Of a DNA stretch of 64,000 bases, positions 47,925 to 57,991 are shown in pieces. The stretch spans positions 16,188-80,187 of the forward strand of contig CADAGX010000010.1 of the NCBI GenBank assembly GCA_902787575.1, written 5' to 3'. The position numbers and the translations under genes are program-made. The notes under the pieces are model-generated. The model saw nothing but the letters and a program-made list of their open reading frames with translations. It did not search any database and was not told the origin of the DNA. Each line of letters opens with the position of its first letter. The first letter of the stretch is position 1. This DNA is from an uncultured Bacteroidales bacterium (GTDB lineage: Bacteria; Bacteroidota; Bacteroidia; Bacteroidales; Bacteroidaceae).

Positions 47925-47955
47925 CAAAGTTACTGAATTTTTCCCATACGCGCAA
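47925..47955 (-). promoter_or_regulatory. gyrB promoter
   Basis: On the minus strand TTG (47955-47953), 20-nt spacer, TAACTTTG (47932-47925). The leader is about 20 nt. Confidence 0.8.
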
Positions 47956-47975
47956 GAGAATAAAAAGAAAAGGAC

Positions 47976-48005
47976 AAAAAAATCCCGAGGACACGCCTCG
48001 GGATT
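47976..48005 (-). terminator. Terminator of the tRNA-Asn pair
   Basis: AATCCCGAGG/CCTCGGGATT 10-bp perfect stem with a 5-nt loop, followed by seven T residues on the minus strand. It begins right after the downstream tRNA-Asn. Confidence 0.9.
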
Positions 48006-48007
48006 TG

Positions 48008-48081
48008 CGCTTCAGGATGGGCTTGAACCAACGACCCCATGATTAACAGTCATGTGCTCTAACCAACTGAGCTACTGAAGC
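48008..48081 (-). tRNA. tRNA-Asn (GTT), copy 2
   Basis: 74 nt on the minus strand. Acceptor GCTTCAG/CTGAAGC, anticodon stem CATGA/TCATG around CTGTTAA (anticodon GTT), discriminator G. Identical to the copy 90 bp upstream. Confidence 0.95.
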
Positions 48082-48097
48082 CCGTTGCATTTGATTG

Positions 48098-48171
48098 CGC
48101 TTCAGGATGGGCTTGAACCAACGACCCCATGATTAACAGTCATGTGCTCTAACCAACTGAGCTACTGAAGC
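48098..48171 (-). tRNA. tRNA-Asn (GTT), copy 1
   Basis: Same sequence and structure as 48008-48081, one exact 90-bp period away, which points to a recent tandem duplication. Transcribed first from the promoter at 48221-48251. Confidence 0.95.
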
Positions 48172-48220
48172 AGTTGGGATTTCGCCAGCAATTTTTGGCG
48201 TTTTCCCGTCAAATGCGCTG

Positions 48221-48251
48221 CAAAAGTAGCGGTTTTTTGGGAAATATGCAA
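48221..48251 (-). promoter_or_regulatory. tRNA-Asn promoter
   Basis: On the minus strand TTG (48251-48249), 20-nt spacer, TACTTTTG (48228-48221). Confidence 0.8.
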
Positions 48252-48259
48252 TATCTTTG
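48252..48259 (+). promoter_or_regulatory. Candidate promoter of the PfkB kinase gene (-7 box)
   Basis: TATCTTTG 18 nt before the ATG. It partly overlaps the -33 region of the divergent tRNA promoter. Confidence 0.5.
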
Positions 48260-48277
48260 CAAAAAAATTAACGTTGC

Positions 48278-49270
48278 ATGAAAAAAATATTGGGTATTGG
48301 CAATGCTTTGGTGGATGTTTTGGCTCGTATGAAGGGTGATGAACTGCTTTCCGAGCTGCATCTGAGAAAGGGCGGAATGGAACTTGTGGACGAGCAGCGT
48401 GGCAGGCAAATAATGTCTGCGGTGACATCACTTTCACCGCAGCGTGCCACCGGAGGCAGTGCAGGCAACGCCATACTTGCGTTGGCACGGCTGGGCGAAA
48501 ATCCGGGTTTCGTGGGGAAAGTTGGCCGCGACGACACGGCTCTTTTCTTCCGGCAGAATTTTGCCGAGGCTGGCGTCAGCACATTTCTGTGTGAGACGGA
48601 TGCTCCCACAGGTGTGGCCTATACGCTCATCTCTCCCGACGGCGAGCGCACGTTTGGCACTTGTCTGGGCGCAGCTGCGCAGATGACTCCGACGGATGTT
48701 ACACCAGCTTGCTTCGTGGGATACGATTTGTTGCACATTGAGGGATATCTGGTGCAGAACCACACCCTGATAGAGCATGTGGCACGCGAGGCGAAAACGA
48801 AGGGTCTGATGCTGAGTCTCGACATGGCAAGCCCCAATGTGGTGAGTGCTGATTTGGATTTCTTTCGCCATCTTGTGACAAATTACATAGACATTGTTTT
48901 TGCCAACGCGGAAGAAAGCGCGGCTTTCACGGGCTGTGTTTCGCCCGATGAGGCTGCGGAAGAGTTGGCGCAGTGCTGCAGTTTTGCGGTTGTGAAGCTT
49001 GGCAGTCGTGGCGCGTTGGTGCGGCGAGGTAAGGAAGTGGCGCAGGTTCCGGCCCGAAAGGTGCCCGTGGTGGATACTACGGGCGCAGGCGATTTTTTTG
49101 CCGCCGGCTTCTTGTATGCATTGGTGCGTGATGCAACGTTGGCAGACGCACTCCGATGCGGTGCATTCTTGAGTGAACATGTTATTCAGCAAGTGGGAAC
49201 GCATCTTTCCGCCGAGGCGTGGAGCGAGATACGTAAGGGAGTAGGACAGATTTTGAACGCAGAGAAATGA
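48278..49270 (+). CDS. PfkB-family carbohydrate/adenosine kinase
   Basis: 330 aa. Ribokinase fold: ILGIGNALVDVLARM at the N-terminus, ATGGSAGNAILALARLG near residue 50, anion hole/base motif VVDTTGAGDFFAAGF (Asp near 270). Bacteroidetes homologues are annotated as adenosine kinase or fructokinase-like; substrate cannot be set from sequence. Overlaps the S41 protease by ATGA, so the two are coupled. Confidence 0.88.
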   Translation: MKKILGIGNALVDVLARMKGDELLSELHLRKGGMELVDEQRGRQIMSAVTSLSPQRATGGSAGNAILALARLGENPGFVGKVGRDDTALFFRQNFAEAGVSTFLCETDAPTGVAYTLISPDGERTFGTCLGAAAQMTPTDVTPACFVGYDLLHIEGYLVQNHTLIEHVAREAKTKGLMLSLDMASPNVVSADLDFFRHLVTNYIDIVFANAEESAAFTGCVSPDEAAEELAQCCSFAVVKLGSRGALVRRGKEVAQVPARKVPVVDTTGAGDFFAAGFLYALVRDATLADALRCGAFLSEHVIQQVGTHLSAEAWSEIRKGVGQILNAEK

Positions 49271-50928
49271 GAAAGTACATGTTGTTGGCCGTCCTCCTGA
49301 CGGTCAGAATGTTTTGTTTGGCGCAAGCCGAGACGGGAACGAACGCGGCCATCAGCCGGAACCTCGAGATATTTAATGATATCTACAAGCAGCTGGAGAT
49401 TTACTACGTGGATTCTCTCAGCGCTGACACTGTGATAGGCTGGGGAATACGCTCCATGCTGCGTCAGGTGGACCCGTTCACGGATTATTATCCCAACGAG
49501 AATGACGAGGAACTGCGCCAGATGGCGACGGGAAAGTACGCAGGAATGGGCAGTATCATACGTTTCAGCCGGAAAGAAGACCGCGCCGTTATCAGCGAGC
49601 CGTACGAGGGTACGCCCAGCCAGCGTGCCGGAGTGCGTGCCGGCGATGTCATTATGGCTGTGGACGGCAAGGACGTAAAAGGCATGGGGACGCCCAAAGT
49701 CAGCGAAATGCTGCGTGGCGAAGCTGGCACGACATTTGAGTTGCAGGTGAAGCGGCCGGGCGAAAAAGAGTTGCGCGCCTTCAAGATAACGCGTGAGACA
49801 ATTCAGCTGCCGCAGGTTCCATATTATGGTATCGTGCGCGCGGGCGTGGGATACATCTTTCTGACGGGCTTCACCGACGGTGCGAGCCGCGAGGTGCGTC
49901 AGGCGTTGCTCGACCTAAAGAGCCAAGGAGCCACCAGTCTGGTGCTCGATTTGCGCGACAATCCGGGTGGCGCGCTCAACGAAGCAGTTGATATCACCAA
50001 CCTCTTCGTGCCGAAAGGACGACGCGTGGTGGAGACGAAGGGAAAACTGGCCAGTACTAACCGCGAATACAACACGGCAATGGAGCCGGTGGACACCGTA
50101 ATGCCCGTGGTGGTGCTCGTGGACGGCGGTTCGGCCTCTTCTTCCGAGATTGTGTGCGGCAGCCTGCAGGATATGGACCGTGCTGTCATCATGGGTGCGC
50201 GCACTTACGGCAAGGGCTTCGTTCAGATGATTCGTGAGTTGCCTTACGGCGGAAATCTGAAACTCACCACCAGCCGATACTACATTCCAAGCGGCCGCTG
50301 CATACAGGCGTACGATTATCGCCACCTGAACGAGGACGGCTCGGTAGGCACCGTACCCGACAGTCTTACGCATGTTTTCCATACGGCGGGCGGTCGCGAG
50401 GTGCGCGACGGCGGCGGCATCAAGCCCGATGTGGAGGTGCAGCCCGACAGCCTGCCGTCATTTATCTACGACCTCGTGGAGAGCGATGCATTCTTCGACT
50501 TTGCAACGCGCTATGCGGCGGCACATCCCGAGATAGCACCTGCCGGAGAGTTTCGTCTCACCGACGAGGAGTATGGCCAGTTCGTGCAGTTTGTGAAAGA
50601 CGAGGGATTCTCCTATAACCGCCGCAGCGACGAAGTGCTGAAACTGCTGAAAAGCGTGGCGCGTCGCGAGGGTAAATGGGAGGATGTGGAGCCCGAATTT
50701 GCTGCACTCGAGGCGAAGTTTCGCAGCGACGACACGGAGTCCGACCTGCTGCGATTCCGCAAAAAGGTGGAGCCTTACATCAACGACGAAATAGTTCACC
50801 GCTACTATTACCAGCGTGGCGGCGTACTTCAGCAGTTGGTGGACGACCCATGCATGGAGCGGGCCTTAGAAATCCTTGCCGACCCGGCAAAGTATCGTGC
50901 CCTCCTCAGTGGGCCGCAAAAGCCCTGA
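49267..50928 (+). CDS. S41 family C-terminal processing peptidase
   Basis: 553 aa, with signal peptide (ending CLAQA). The PDZ domain lies at about residues 85-165 (SEPYEGTPSQRAGVRAGDVI). Protease domain: LVLDLRDNPGGALNEAV, catalytic serine in DGGSASSSEIV and lysine in YGKGFVQ about 25 residues later. A long C-terminal extension (about 400-553) follows. It acts in the periplasm on C-terminal tails. Coupled to the kinase upstream by a 4-nt overlap. Confidence 0.92.
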   Translation: MRKYMLLAVLLTVRMFCLAQAETGTNAAISRNLEIFNDIYKQLEIYYVDSLSADTVIGWGIRSMLRQVDPFTDYYPNENDEELRQMATGKYAGMGSIIRFSRKEDRAVISEPYEGTPSQRAGVRAGDVIMAVDGKDVKGMGTPKVSEMLRGEAGTTFELQVKRPGEKELRAFKITRETIQLPQVPYYGIVRAGVGYIFLTGFTDGASREVRQALLDLKSQGATSLVLDLRDNPGGALNEAVDITNLFVPKGRRVVETKGKLASTNREYNTAMEPVDTVMPVVVLVDGGSASSSEIVCGSLQDMDRAVIMGARTYGKGFVQMIRELPYGGNLKLTTSRYYIPSGRCIQAYDYRHLNEDGSVGTVPDSLTHVFHTAGGREVRDGGGIKPDVEVQPDSLPSFIYDLVESDAFFDFATRYAAAHPEIAPAGEFRLTDEEYGQFVQFVKDEGFSYNRRSDEVLKLLKSVARREGKWEDVEPEFAALEAKFRSDDTESDLLRFRKKVEPYINDEIVHRYYYQRGGVLQQLVDDPCMERALEILADPAKYRALLSGPQKP

Positions 50929-50960
50929 CCTGCAGTTCTTTAAAAACTACGTCTGAAAAC

Positions 50961-51074
50961 ATGAGAAGAAGAGACCTTCGTCGCTCCAATCAGCAGTTCC
51001 TATTCGGTATCGCAGGCATGGCATTGGCCGTGCTGCTCGTGGTAGCCCTCTTCTGGTACTGGTGTCTGGGATGA
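50961..51074 (+). CDS. Possible 37-aa single-pass membrane protein
   Basis: MRRRDLRRSN at the N-terminus (four Arg in the first eight residues) then a long hydrophobic helix (about 13-35, ending FWYWCLG): classic small positive-inside membrane protein. It begins 32 nt after the S41 stop and ends 24 nt before array E. The AAAAACTACGT sequence just upstream resembles one repeat unit. No family known; it may be a chance open frame. Confidence 0.4.
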   Translation: MRRRDLRRSNQQFLFGIAGMALAVLLVVALFWYWCLG

Positions 51075-51098
51075 GGCATCGCACAGCGTCGGATTTGC

Positions 51099-51208
51099 GA
51101 CACGTGGCATGGCAAAAAACTACGTGTCGCTTCGCGTAAAACTACACGTAGATTTTTTTTCTGCGACGCGTGGCGTGTGTCAAAAGGATGCGTGGAAAAC
51201 GAAATATC
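51099..51208. repeat. 22-bp-period CACGTG array (array E)
   Basis: Units start at 51099, 51121, 51143, 51165 and 51187, all exactly 22 bp apart. Cores are GACACGTGGC, TACGTGTCGC, TACACGTAGA, GACGCGTGGC and GATGCGTGGA; linkers are rich in A (CAAAAAAC, GTAAAAC). Directly upstream of the rimP operon promoter. Confidence 0.85.
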
Positions 51209-51228
51209 GCAGAAAACTTTCGAAAATG

Positions 51229-51260
51229 TTTGGTGCATCGAAGGAAAATACCTACCTTTG
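51229..51260 (+). promoter_or_regulatory. Promoter of rimP-nusA-infB-cvpA-sufB
   Basis: TTTG (51229-51232), 20-nt spacer, TACCTTTG (51253-51260). Leader about 65 nt. Array E ends about 20 bp before the -33 box. Confidence 0.85.
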
Positions 51261-51331
51261 CACGCAGAAAGGTGAACGTGAGGGGCTTGACAAGTTCCTC
51301 ACTTTTCTTTATTCTAACTTTAAAGAAAAAG

Positions 51332-51796
51332 ATGATAGACAAGAAAGCCGTAGAAAAAGCCGTGTCAGAATGGCTCGAAGGAAAGGAGTATTTCCTGGTG
51401 GATCTGAGTGTCAGTGCGGATGACCGCGTGGTGGTAGTAATAGATCATGCCGAGGGAGTTTGGATTGAGGACTGTGCCGACCTGAGTCGCCACATTGAGT
51501 CCCGAATCAGCCGCGAGGAGGAAGATTACGAACTGGAGGTGGGAAGTGCCGGTCTGGGCCAGCCTTTCCGTGTGCGCCGCCAGTACGAAATCCATGTAGG
51601 AAAGCCCGTAGAGACACAGACTAAGGACGGAAAGAAACATCGCGGCACGCTGCTGGCGGTGGATGACAGCGGATTCGAAGTGGGCGTCGTGCAGAAAGTG
51701 AAGGAAGAAGGCAAGAAACGTCCGGTGACAAAGGAAGTACCGATGCGCTTCACCTTCGACGACGTGGCATACACCAAGTACTTGATAAAAATATAA
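51332..51796 (+). CDS. rimP: Ribosome maturation factor RimP
   Basis: 154 aa from ATG 51332; upstream in-frame codons run through the promoter and were rejected. Motifs: WIEDCADLSRHIES and EEDYELEVGSAGLGQPFR (the family SPGLxRPL-like block), then an Sm-like C-terminal barrel. It helps assemble 30S subunits. First gene of the conserved rimP-nusA-infB operon. Confidence 0.92.
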   Translation: MIDKKAVEKAVSEWLEGKEYFLVDLSVSADDRVVVVIDHAEGVWIEDCADLSRHIESRISREEEDYELEVGSAGLGQPFRVRRQYEIHVGKPVETQTKDGKKHRGTLLAVDDSGFEVGVVQKVKEEGKKRPVTKEVPMRFTFDDVAYTKYLIKI

Positions 51797-51807
51797 CACA
51801 TACAATA

Positions 51808-53064
51808 ATGGCAACTAAGAAGAAAGAAACTGTAAACCTCATTGACTCGTTCGCCGAGTTCAAGGAGACAAAAAACATCGACCGCGCCACACTGGTGAGC
51901 GTGCTCGAGGAATGTTTTCGTAGCGTGATAGCAAAAACCTACGGAAGCGATGAGAATTACGACGTGATAGTGAACCCCGACAAGGGCGACTTTGAGATTT
52001 ATCGCAACCGCACGGTGGTTCCCGACGGCGAAGTGACAGATCCCAATATGCAAATCGCGCTTTCGGAAGCACGACAGGTGGAGGACGACTACGAGATAGG
52101 TGAGGAAGTAAGCCAGCAGGTGGACTTTGCCGACTTCGGACGCCGCGCCATCCTGACACTGCGCCAGACGCTGGCCAGCCGAATCTTGGAATTAGAGCAC
52201 GACACGCTCTACAACAGTTACAAGGACCGCATCGGCGAAATTGTCAGCGCCGAGGTGTATCAAAACTGGAAGCGCGAGACGTTGTTACTCGACGACGAAG
52301 GCAACGAACTGCTGCTGCCACGCACCGAACAGATTCCGGGAGACTTTTTCCGTAAGGGAGAAAACGCGCGCGCCGTCATCTCGCGTGTGGAAAACACGAA
52401 CGGCACTCCGCGTATCATCCTTAGCCGTACGGATCCGGCCTTCATGCAACGCATGATGGAAGCCGAGGTTCCCGAGATACAGGACGGACTTATTACCATT
52501 CATAAGATAGCACGCATTCCCGGCGAACGTGCCAAGATTGCTGTGGAGAGCTACGACGAGCGCATCGACCCCGTGGGCGCGTGCGTCGGCGTGAAGGGAA
52601 GCCGCGTGCACGGCATCGTACGCGAGTTGCGGGGCGAGAATATCGACGTCATCACGTGGACGAGCAACACGCAGCTGATGATAACGCGTGCGTTGGGCCC
52701 GGCTCGTGTGAACAGCGTCGTGCTGAACGAAGAGGCGCATACTGCAGAAGTTTACCTCGATCCCGATCAGGTTTCACTTGCCATAGGTAAGGGCGGACTC
52801 AATATCAAGCTCGCAAGTATGCTGACGGGTTACACAATCGACGTATTCCGTGAGGTAGAGAACGTGGATGAGGACGATGTCAGCCTCGACGAGTTCACGG
52901 ACGATATTGAGCCGTGGATTATCGATGAGTTCAAGAAGATAGGACTCAACACCGCACGCGACGTTTTGGCCGAGCCGCGCGAGAGCCTGATGCAGCGTGC
53001 CGACCTGGAAGAGGAAACTGTGGATGAGGTGTTGAAAATCTTGAGCGCAGAATTTGAAGACTAA
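51808..53064 (+). CDS. nusA: Transcription termination/antitermination factor NusA
   Basis: 418 aa. N-terminal RNAP-binding domain (ATLVSVLEECFRSVIAKTYG), S1 domain around residues 135-200, then two KH domains with GACVGVKGSRVHGIVRELRGE and SLAIGKGGLNIKLASMLTG. The C-terminal region is acidic (DEFTDDIEPWI), with a helical repeat. It regulates pausing and termination. Confidence 0.96.
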   Translation: MATKKKETVNLIDSFAEFKETKNIDRATLVSVLEECFRSVIAKTYGSDENYDVIVNPDKGDFEIYRNRTVVPDGEVTDPNMQIALSEARQVEDDYEIGEEVSQQVDFADFGRRAILTLRQTLASRILELEHDTLYNSYKDRIGEIVSAEVYQNWKRETLLLDDEGNELLLPRTEQIPGDFFRKGENARAVISRVENTNGTPRIILSRTDPAFMQRMMEAEVPEIQDGLITIHKIARIPGERAKIAVESYDERIDPVGACVGVKGSRVHGIVRELRGENIDVITWTSNTQLMITRALGPARVNSVVLNEEAHTAEVYLDPDQVSLAIGKGGLNIKLASMLTGYTIDVFREVENVDEDDVSLDEFTDDIEPWIIDEFKKIGLNTARDVLAEPRESLMQRADLEEETVDEVLKILSAEFED

Positions 53065-53082
53065 AGCAAGAGGAGGGTGAAA

Positions 53083-55902
53083 ATGAGTATAAGACTGTCA
53101 AAAGCAACAAAGGAATGTAACGTTGGGTTGCAGACGGCCGTAGATTTTCTGCAGAAGAAAGGTTTTTCCGACGTGGAGGCAAATCCCAATTCGAAGATTA
53201 CGGAGGAGCAATACCAACTGTTGATTACGGAGTTTAACAAGGACAAAGGACTCCGCAGCGAGGTGACGCAACTTATTCAGCAACGTCAGGAGCAGAGCAA
53301 GGAACGCAAAGCCAGCGCTCGCAAGGCTGCCGAGGAAATCATCGAGACGAAGGCGCCTCAAATGGAAGCACCGAAAATTTTGGGGCGCATCGATCTAGGT
53401 GAGAAACGTAAGGCGACAAAGGAAGAACCGAAGCCTGCGGCTAAAGTAGAGACGCCCAAGGCTGCGGCTCCGGAACCTGCTGCCAAGCAAAAGCCGGCTC
53501 CGAAACCTGCTCCCAAGCCTAAGGCTGTGGAGACGGAAGACGTGCCGGTTCAAGAGACGACCGCTCTGACACCAGAAGAGAAGGTGGTGGAAGTGGAAGT
53601 GAAGGACGCCACAGGAAAAACGGAGAAGCTGATAGGCACCGAGGTGGACGGAGTTTTCCGCCTGTCACCTGTCGTCCAGGCAGCTCCCAGCCTTACGGTG
53701 AAGGGACACATCGACTTGGATAGCATCAATCAGAGCACGCGTCCGAAGAAAAAGAGCCGCGAGGAGAAGCGCCGCGAGCGAGAAGACAAAAATCGCGCCC
53801 TTCATCCCGGCCAGCCCGAGCAAGGCCAAGCAGGCGACCGCAAGAAGCGTGTGCGTCTGGGCAAGGAACGTGTGGATGTGGCTGCCGTTGCCAGCCAGCA
53901 GCAAGGTGGAAAAGGGAAAACTCAAGCTGCAGCCCCTGCTGGCAAGAAGAAGCAGAAGAATCAGCCCAAGCAAAGTCCGTTGGCTCCAGAGGTGAGCGAC
54001 GAAGAAGTGGCAAAGCATGTTCGCGAAACGTTGGCCCGTCTGACCAGCAAGAACAATAAGATGGGAAAAGGCGCCAAGTACCGCCGCGAGAAACGCGATG
54101 CCATACGCGCCGGACTGGAGGAACAAATGGAGCAGGCGTCGGCCGACAGCAAGATCCTGAAGCTGACGGAGTTCGTGACGGCAAACGAGCTGGCTACTAT
54201 GATGAACGTGCCAGTGACGCAAGTTATAGCCACTTGCATGAGCATTGGCATTATGGTAAGTATAAATCAGCGCATGGATGCTGAGACCATCAACCTCGTG
54301 GCCGAGGAATTTGGCTTCCAGACGGAATATGTGAGCGCCGAAGTCAGCGAGGCTGTCACGGAGGAGGACGACGATGAAGCCGATCTGGTTCCTCGTGCAC
54401 CCATAGTAACGGTGATGGGACACGTGGATCACGGAAAGACGAGTTTGCTGGACTATATCCGTAACACGAACGTCATCGCCGGAGAGGCGGGAGGCATCAC
54501 GCAGCACATTGGTGCCTACAATGTGACGCTCGACGACGGTCGCCACGTGACGTTCCTCGACACGCCTGGACATGAGGCATTTACGGCCATGCGTGCCCGC
54601 GGTGCACAGGTGACGGATATTGCCATCATTATTGTGGCTGCCGACGACGATATTATGCCCCAGACGAAGGAAGCAATAGCTCACGCTACGGCTGCCAACG
54701 TACCCATCGTTTTTGCGATAAATAAAATCGATAAGCCTGCAGCTAATCCTGAAAAAATAAAAGAAGGTCTTGCTGCCATGAACTTCCTCGTGGAGGATTG
54801 GGGCGGTAAGTATCAGAGCCAGGACATCAGCGCCAAAAAAGGCATCGGCGTGAGCGAATTGCTGGAGAAGGTGCTGCTTGAAGCTGAGATGCTTGATTTG
54901 AAAGCTAACCCCAATCGTAAGGCCACCGGCTCCATTATAGAGTCGAGTCTCGACAAGGGGCGCGGATACGTTGCCACGGTGCTTGTAAGCAACGGCACGC
55001 TGCACGTCGGCGATATGCTGCTGGCTGGTACAAACTACGGGCGCGTGAAGGCAATGCTTAATGAGCGCGGCCAGAGAGTGAAGGAGATTGGCCCCAGTCA
55101 GGCTGCCACAATACTTGGTCTGAACGGTGCTCCTCAGGCTGGTGACGCTTTCCATGTGATGGACAGCGACCAGGAAGCTCGCGAGATTGCCAACAAACGC
55201 GAACAATTGGCGCGTGAGCAGGGACTCCGCACCATGAAGCGTTTCGATTTGAACGAGTTGGGCCGCCGCATAGCACTGGGCGATTTCAAAGAACTGAACC
55301 TCATTGTGAAGGGCGACGTGGATGGTTCCATCGAAGCTCTCAGCGACTCACTCATCAAACTATCCACCGAAAAGATTCAGGTGAACGTCATATACAAGGC
55401 TGTGGGCCAGATAAGCGAGACAGATGTCAATATGGCAGCTGCGGCTGAGAACTGCTTCATCGTGGGTTTCCAAGTGCGTCCGTCGCAGGCCGCCCGCAAG
55501 TTGGCCGACCAACTGGGCGTCGATATCCGGCTTTACAGTGTCATCTACGACGCGATAGAGGAAGTGAAGGATGCTATGGAAGGTATGCTTTCTCCGGAAA
55601 TCAAGGAGGAAGTTACCGCACAGGTGGAGGTTCGTCAGGTTTATCACATCAGCAAGGTTGGAACGGTGGCCGGTGCCTACGTTATCGAAGGCAAGGTGAG
55701 CCGAACCAACAAGGCGCGCGTCATCCGCGACGGCATCGTAATCTTCACGGGAGCCATCAATGCGCTGAAACGCTTCAAGGACGATGTGAAAGAGGTGACC
55801 ACTAACTTTGAGTGTGGCATTTCGCTTGTAAATTACAACGACCTGAAGGAGGGCGACATCATCGAGACCTTCCAAGAAATCGAGGTTAAGGCAAAACTTT
55901 GA
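53083..55902 (+). CDS. infB: Translation initiation factor IF-2
   Basis: 939 aa from ATG 53083, preceded by AGGAGG (an unusually strong Shine-Dalgarno for this phylum); GTG 53077 is a weaker alternative. A long N-terminal region (about 1-430) is Lys/Ala/Pro-rich ([17 protein letters not shown]). The G domain has GHVDHGKTS (from residue 446), DTPGHEAF and [12 protein letters not shown]. Domains II-IV follow, ending [10 protein letters not shown]. It places initiator tRNA on the 30S subunit. Confidence 0.96.
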   Translation: MSIRLSKATKECNVGLQTAVDFLQKKGFSDVEANPNSKITEEQYQLLITEFNKDKGLRSEVTQLIQQRQEQSKERKASARKAAEEIIETKAPQMEAPKILGRIDLGEKRKATKEEPKPAAKVETPKAAAPEPAAKQKPAPKPAPKPKAVETEDVPVQETTALTPEEKVVEVEVKDATGKTEKLIGTEVDGVFRLSPVVQAAPSLTVKGHIDLDSINQSTRPKKKSREEKRREREDKNRALHPGQPEQGQAGDRKKRVRLGKERVDVAAVASQQQGGKGKTQAAAPAGKKKQKNQPKQSPLAPEVSDEEVAKHVRETLARLTSKNNKMGKGAKYRREKRDAIRAGLEEQMEQASADSKILKLTEFVTANELATMMNVPVTQVIATCMSIGIMVSINQRMDAETINLVAEEFGFQTEYVSAEVSEAVTEEDDDEADLVPRAPIVTVMGHVDHGKTSLLDYIRNTNVIAGEAGGITQHIGAYNVTLDDGRHVTFLDTPGHEAFTAMRARGAQVTDIAIIIVAADDDIMPQTKEAIAHATAANVPIVFAINKIDKPAANPEKIKEGLAAMNFLVEDWGGKYQSQDISAKKGIGVSELLEKVLLEAEMLDLKANPNRKATGSIIESSLDKGRGYVATVLVSNGTLHVGDMLLAGTNYGRVKAMLNERGQRVKEIGPSQAATILGLNGAPQAGDAFHVMDSDQEAREIANKREQLAREQGLRTMKRFDLNELGRRIALGDFKELNLIVKGDVDGSIEALSDSLIKLSTEKIQVNVIYKAVGQISETDVNMAAAAENCFIVGFQVRPSQAARKLADQLGVDIRLYSVIYDAIEEVKDAMEGMLSPEIKEEVTAQVEVRQVYHISKVGTVAGAYVIEGKVSRTNKARVIRDGIVIFTGAINALKRFKDDVKEVTTNFECGISLVNYNDLKEGDIIETFQEIEVKAKL

Positions 55903-56414
55903 TGCTGTTGGACGTTCAGATGCTGCCGTTAGATTGGATTTTGCTTGGCCTGTTGCTTTTCGGTGCCGTGAAGGGTTTCATTCGCGGTGCCGTCCGCCAG
56001 TTGTTGTCGCTTGGAGGCATCTTTCTGGGCTTACTGCTGGCCAAGATGTTCTACGAGGTGTTGGGAGCGGCCATCGCTCCGCACCTCAACCACCAAACGT
56101 CGCTGGCCAACACGCTTGCCTTCGTGGGCATCTGGATACTGGTGCCGGCTGTGCTGGGACTCATAGGCGAAGTGGTTAGCACGGTGCTGGACAAGATTTT
56201 CGTGCTTGGCACGGTGAACAAACTGCTGGGAGCCGTGTTGGGCTTCTTCAAGTACGAAGTGTTGCTGGGCGCGCTTATTTGGGTGTTTGCCTCCACAGGA
56301 TTCCTGTCGGCTGATATAATGCGCCAGTCGGTCATGTGCGAACCGCTGAAGGCTGTGCCAGAAGCAATATATAAGGTGTTGATAGACGATGAAGGAAGGG
56401 CAGGAGAGGAATAG
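55902..56414 (+). CDS. cvpA: CvpA family membrane protein
   Basis: 170 aa from ATG 55902, sharing one base with the infB stop. Four hydrophobic segments, the first with [19 protein letters not shown], then [19 protein letters not shown], then [19 protein letters not shown], then [15 protein letters not shown]. Family members affect colicin V production or envelope functions; the exact role is unknown. Its 3' end overlaps sufB by 26 nt. Confidence 0.88.
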   Translation: MLLDVQMLPLDWILLGLLLFGAVKGFIRGAVRQLLSLGGIFLGLLLAKMFYEVLGAAIAPHLNHQTSLANTLAFVGIWILVPAVLGLIGEVVSTVLDKIFVLGTVNKLLGAVLGFFKYEVLLGALIWVFASTGFLSADIMRQSVMCEPLKAVPEAIYKVLIDDEGRAGEE

Positions 56415-57843
56415 CTTCGTGCGGAAAGTCGCTGAGAAGAAGTACGAATTTGGATTCTCGACCGACGTTCAGACAGAAATCATAGATAAGGGACTGTCGG
56501 AAGACGTGGTTCGCCTGATTTCTCGCAAGAAGGAGGAACCGGAATGGCTGCTCGAGTTTCGGCTCGAAGCCTTTCGTTATTGGCAGAGCCTCGAGCCGCC
56601 CACGTGGGGCCACCTGCAGATGCCGGAAATCGACTTTCAAGATATCTCGTATTATGCTGACCCGACTCGTAAAAAGGTGGGCGAAGGACCGAAAGAGATT
56701 GACCCGGAACTGATGAAGACGTTCGACAAATTGGGCATACCACTCGAGGAACGTCTTGCCTTGAGTGGTACCGCTGTAGATGCCGTGATGGATTCCGTCA
56801 GCGTGAAGACAACGTTTCGCGAGAAACTGCAGGAAAAGGGAATTATCTTCTGCAGTATCAGCGAGGCCGTGCGCCAACATCCTGCACTTGTGCGCCAGTA
56901 CTTGGGTTCCGTCGTGCCATATCGCGACAATTTCTACGCCGCACTGAACAGCGCCGTCTTCAGCGATGGCTCTTTCGTGTATATCCCCAAGGGCGTGCGC
57001 TGTCCGATGGAACTTTCCACCTATTTCCGCATCAATGCTCGCGGTACAGGGCAGTTCGAGCGCACGCTCATTGTGTGCGACGACGGCGGATACGTCAGCT
57101 ACCTCGAGGGCTGCACGGCTCCGATGCGTGACGAAAATCAACTTCATGCCGCCATCGTGGAGATAGTGGTGATGGAAAATGCCGAGGTGAAGTATAGCAC
57201 GGTTCAAAACTGGTATCCCGGCGATTCTGAGGGACGTGGCGGTGTGCTTAATCTGGTCACTAAGCGCGGCCACTTGCGTGGCGCTGGCAGCCGCTTGTCT
57301 TGGACGCAAGTCGAGACAGGCAGTGCCATCACGTGGAAGTATCCCAGCTGCGTGCTGGCGGGCGACGGCAGTCAAGCGGAGTTCTACAGCGTGGCTGTGA
57401 CGAACAATTTCCAGCAGGCCGACACGGGAACGAAGATGATTCACCTTGGGCGCAACACCAAGAGCACCATCATAAGCAAGGGCATCAGCGCCGGCCGCAG
57501 CCAAAATGCATATCGCGGATTGGTGCGCGTGGGCAAGAAGGCCGACGGCGCTCGCAACTATAGCAGTTGCGACTCGTTGTTGCTCGGCGACCAGTGTGGC
57601 GCGCATACGTTCCCATACATGGATGTGCAGAACGAGACGGCTGTGGTGGAGCACGAAGCCACTACGAGCAAGATTAGCGAGGAGCAACTTTTCTATTGCA
57701 ACCAGCGCGGAATTCCGACGGAGGACGCTGTCGGTCTCATTGTGAACGGTTATGCCAAGGATGTGCTCAACAAACTTCCGATGGAGTTTGCCGTAGAAGC
57801 GCAGAAACTGCTTGGCGTAAGCCTTGAAGGCAGTGTGGGATAG
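56389..57843 (+). CDS. sufB: Fe-S scaffold protein SufB
   Basis: 484 aa. Motifs: [35 protein letters not shown] (the SufB N-terminal pattern), [19 protein letters not shown], and the C-terminal block [41 protein letters not shown]. It holds the nascent cluster with SufC and SufD. Its partners lie about 25 kb upstream on the same strand; here it sits at the end of the rimP-infB operon, overlapping cvpA. Confidence 0.96.
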   Translation: MKEGQERNSFVRKVAEKKYEFGFSTDVQTEIIDKGLSEDVVRLISRKKEEPEWLLEFRLEAFRYWQSLEPPTWGHLQMPEIDFQDISYYADPTRKKVGEGPKEIDPELMKTFDKLGIPLEERLALSGTAVDAVMDSVSVKTTFREKLQEKGIIFCSISEAVRQHPALVRQYLGSVVPYRDNFYAALNSAVFSDGSFVYIPKGVRCPMELSTYFRINARGTGQFERTLIVCDDGGYVSYLEGCTAPMRDENQLHAAIVEIVVMENAEVKYSTVQNWYPGDSEGRGGVLNLVTKRGHLRGAGSRLSWTQVETGSAITWKYPSCVLAGDGSQAEFYSVAVTNNFQQADTGTKMIHLGRNTKSTIISKGISAGRSQNAYRGLVRVGKKADGARNYSSCDSLLLGDQCGAHTFPYMDVQNETAVVEHEATTSKISEEQLFYCNQRGIPTEDAVGLIVNGYAKDVLNKLPMEFAVEAQKLLGVSLEGSVG

Positions 57844-57868
57844 CCGTTGGGTCAGGAGATAAAAGATG

Positions 57869-57900
57869 AAGCGCGGTGCTGGATATTCAGTGCCGCGCTT
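57869..57900. terminator. Hairpin between sufB and manC
   Basis: AAGCGCGGTGCTG pairs with CAGTGCCGCGCTT (13 bp with two G-U) around GATATT. No T-run; it may act on both strands because the flanking genes converge. Confidence 0.65.
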
Positions 57901-57915
57901 CGTCTTGTAGTTTGC

Positions 57916-57980
57916 GACACGTAGTTTTCAGAAATCTACACGTCGCTGTGGCTGAAACCACGTGTCGCATTTTTCGTCCC
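57916..57980. repeat. 21/22-bp-period CACGTG array (array F)
   Basis: Units at 57916 (GACACGTAGT), 57937 (TACACGTCGC) and 57959 (CACGTGTCGC), with A-rich linkers ending AAATC and GAAAC. A degenerate fourth unit at 57981 (GCGTGCAGCC) runs into the 3' end of manC. Located between convergent sufB and manC. Confidence 0.7.
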
Positions 57981-57991
57981 GCGTGCAGCCG

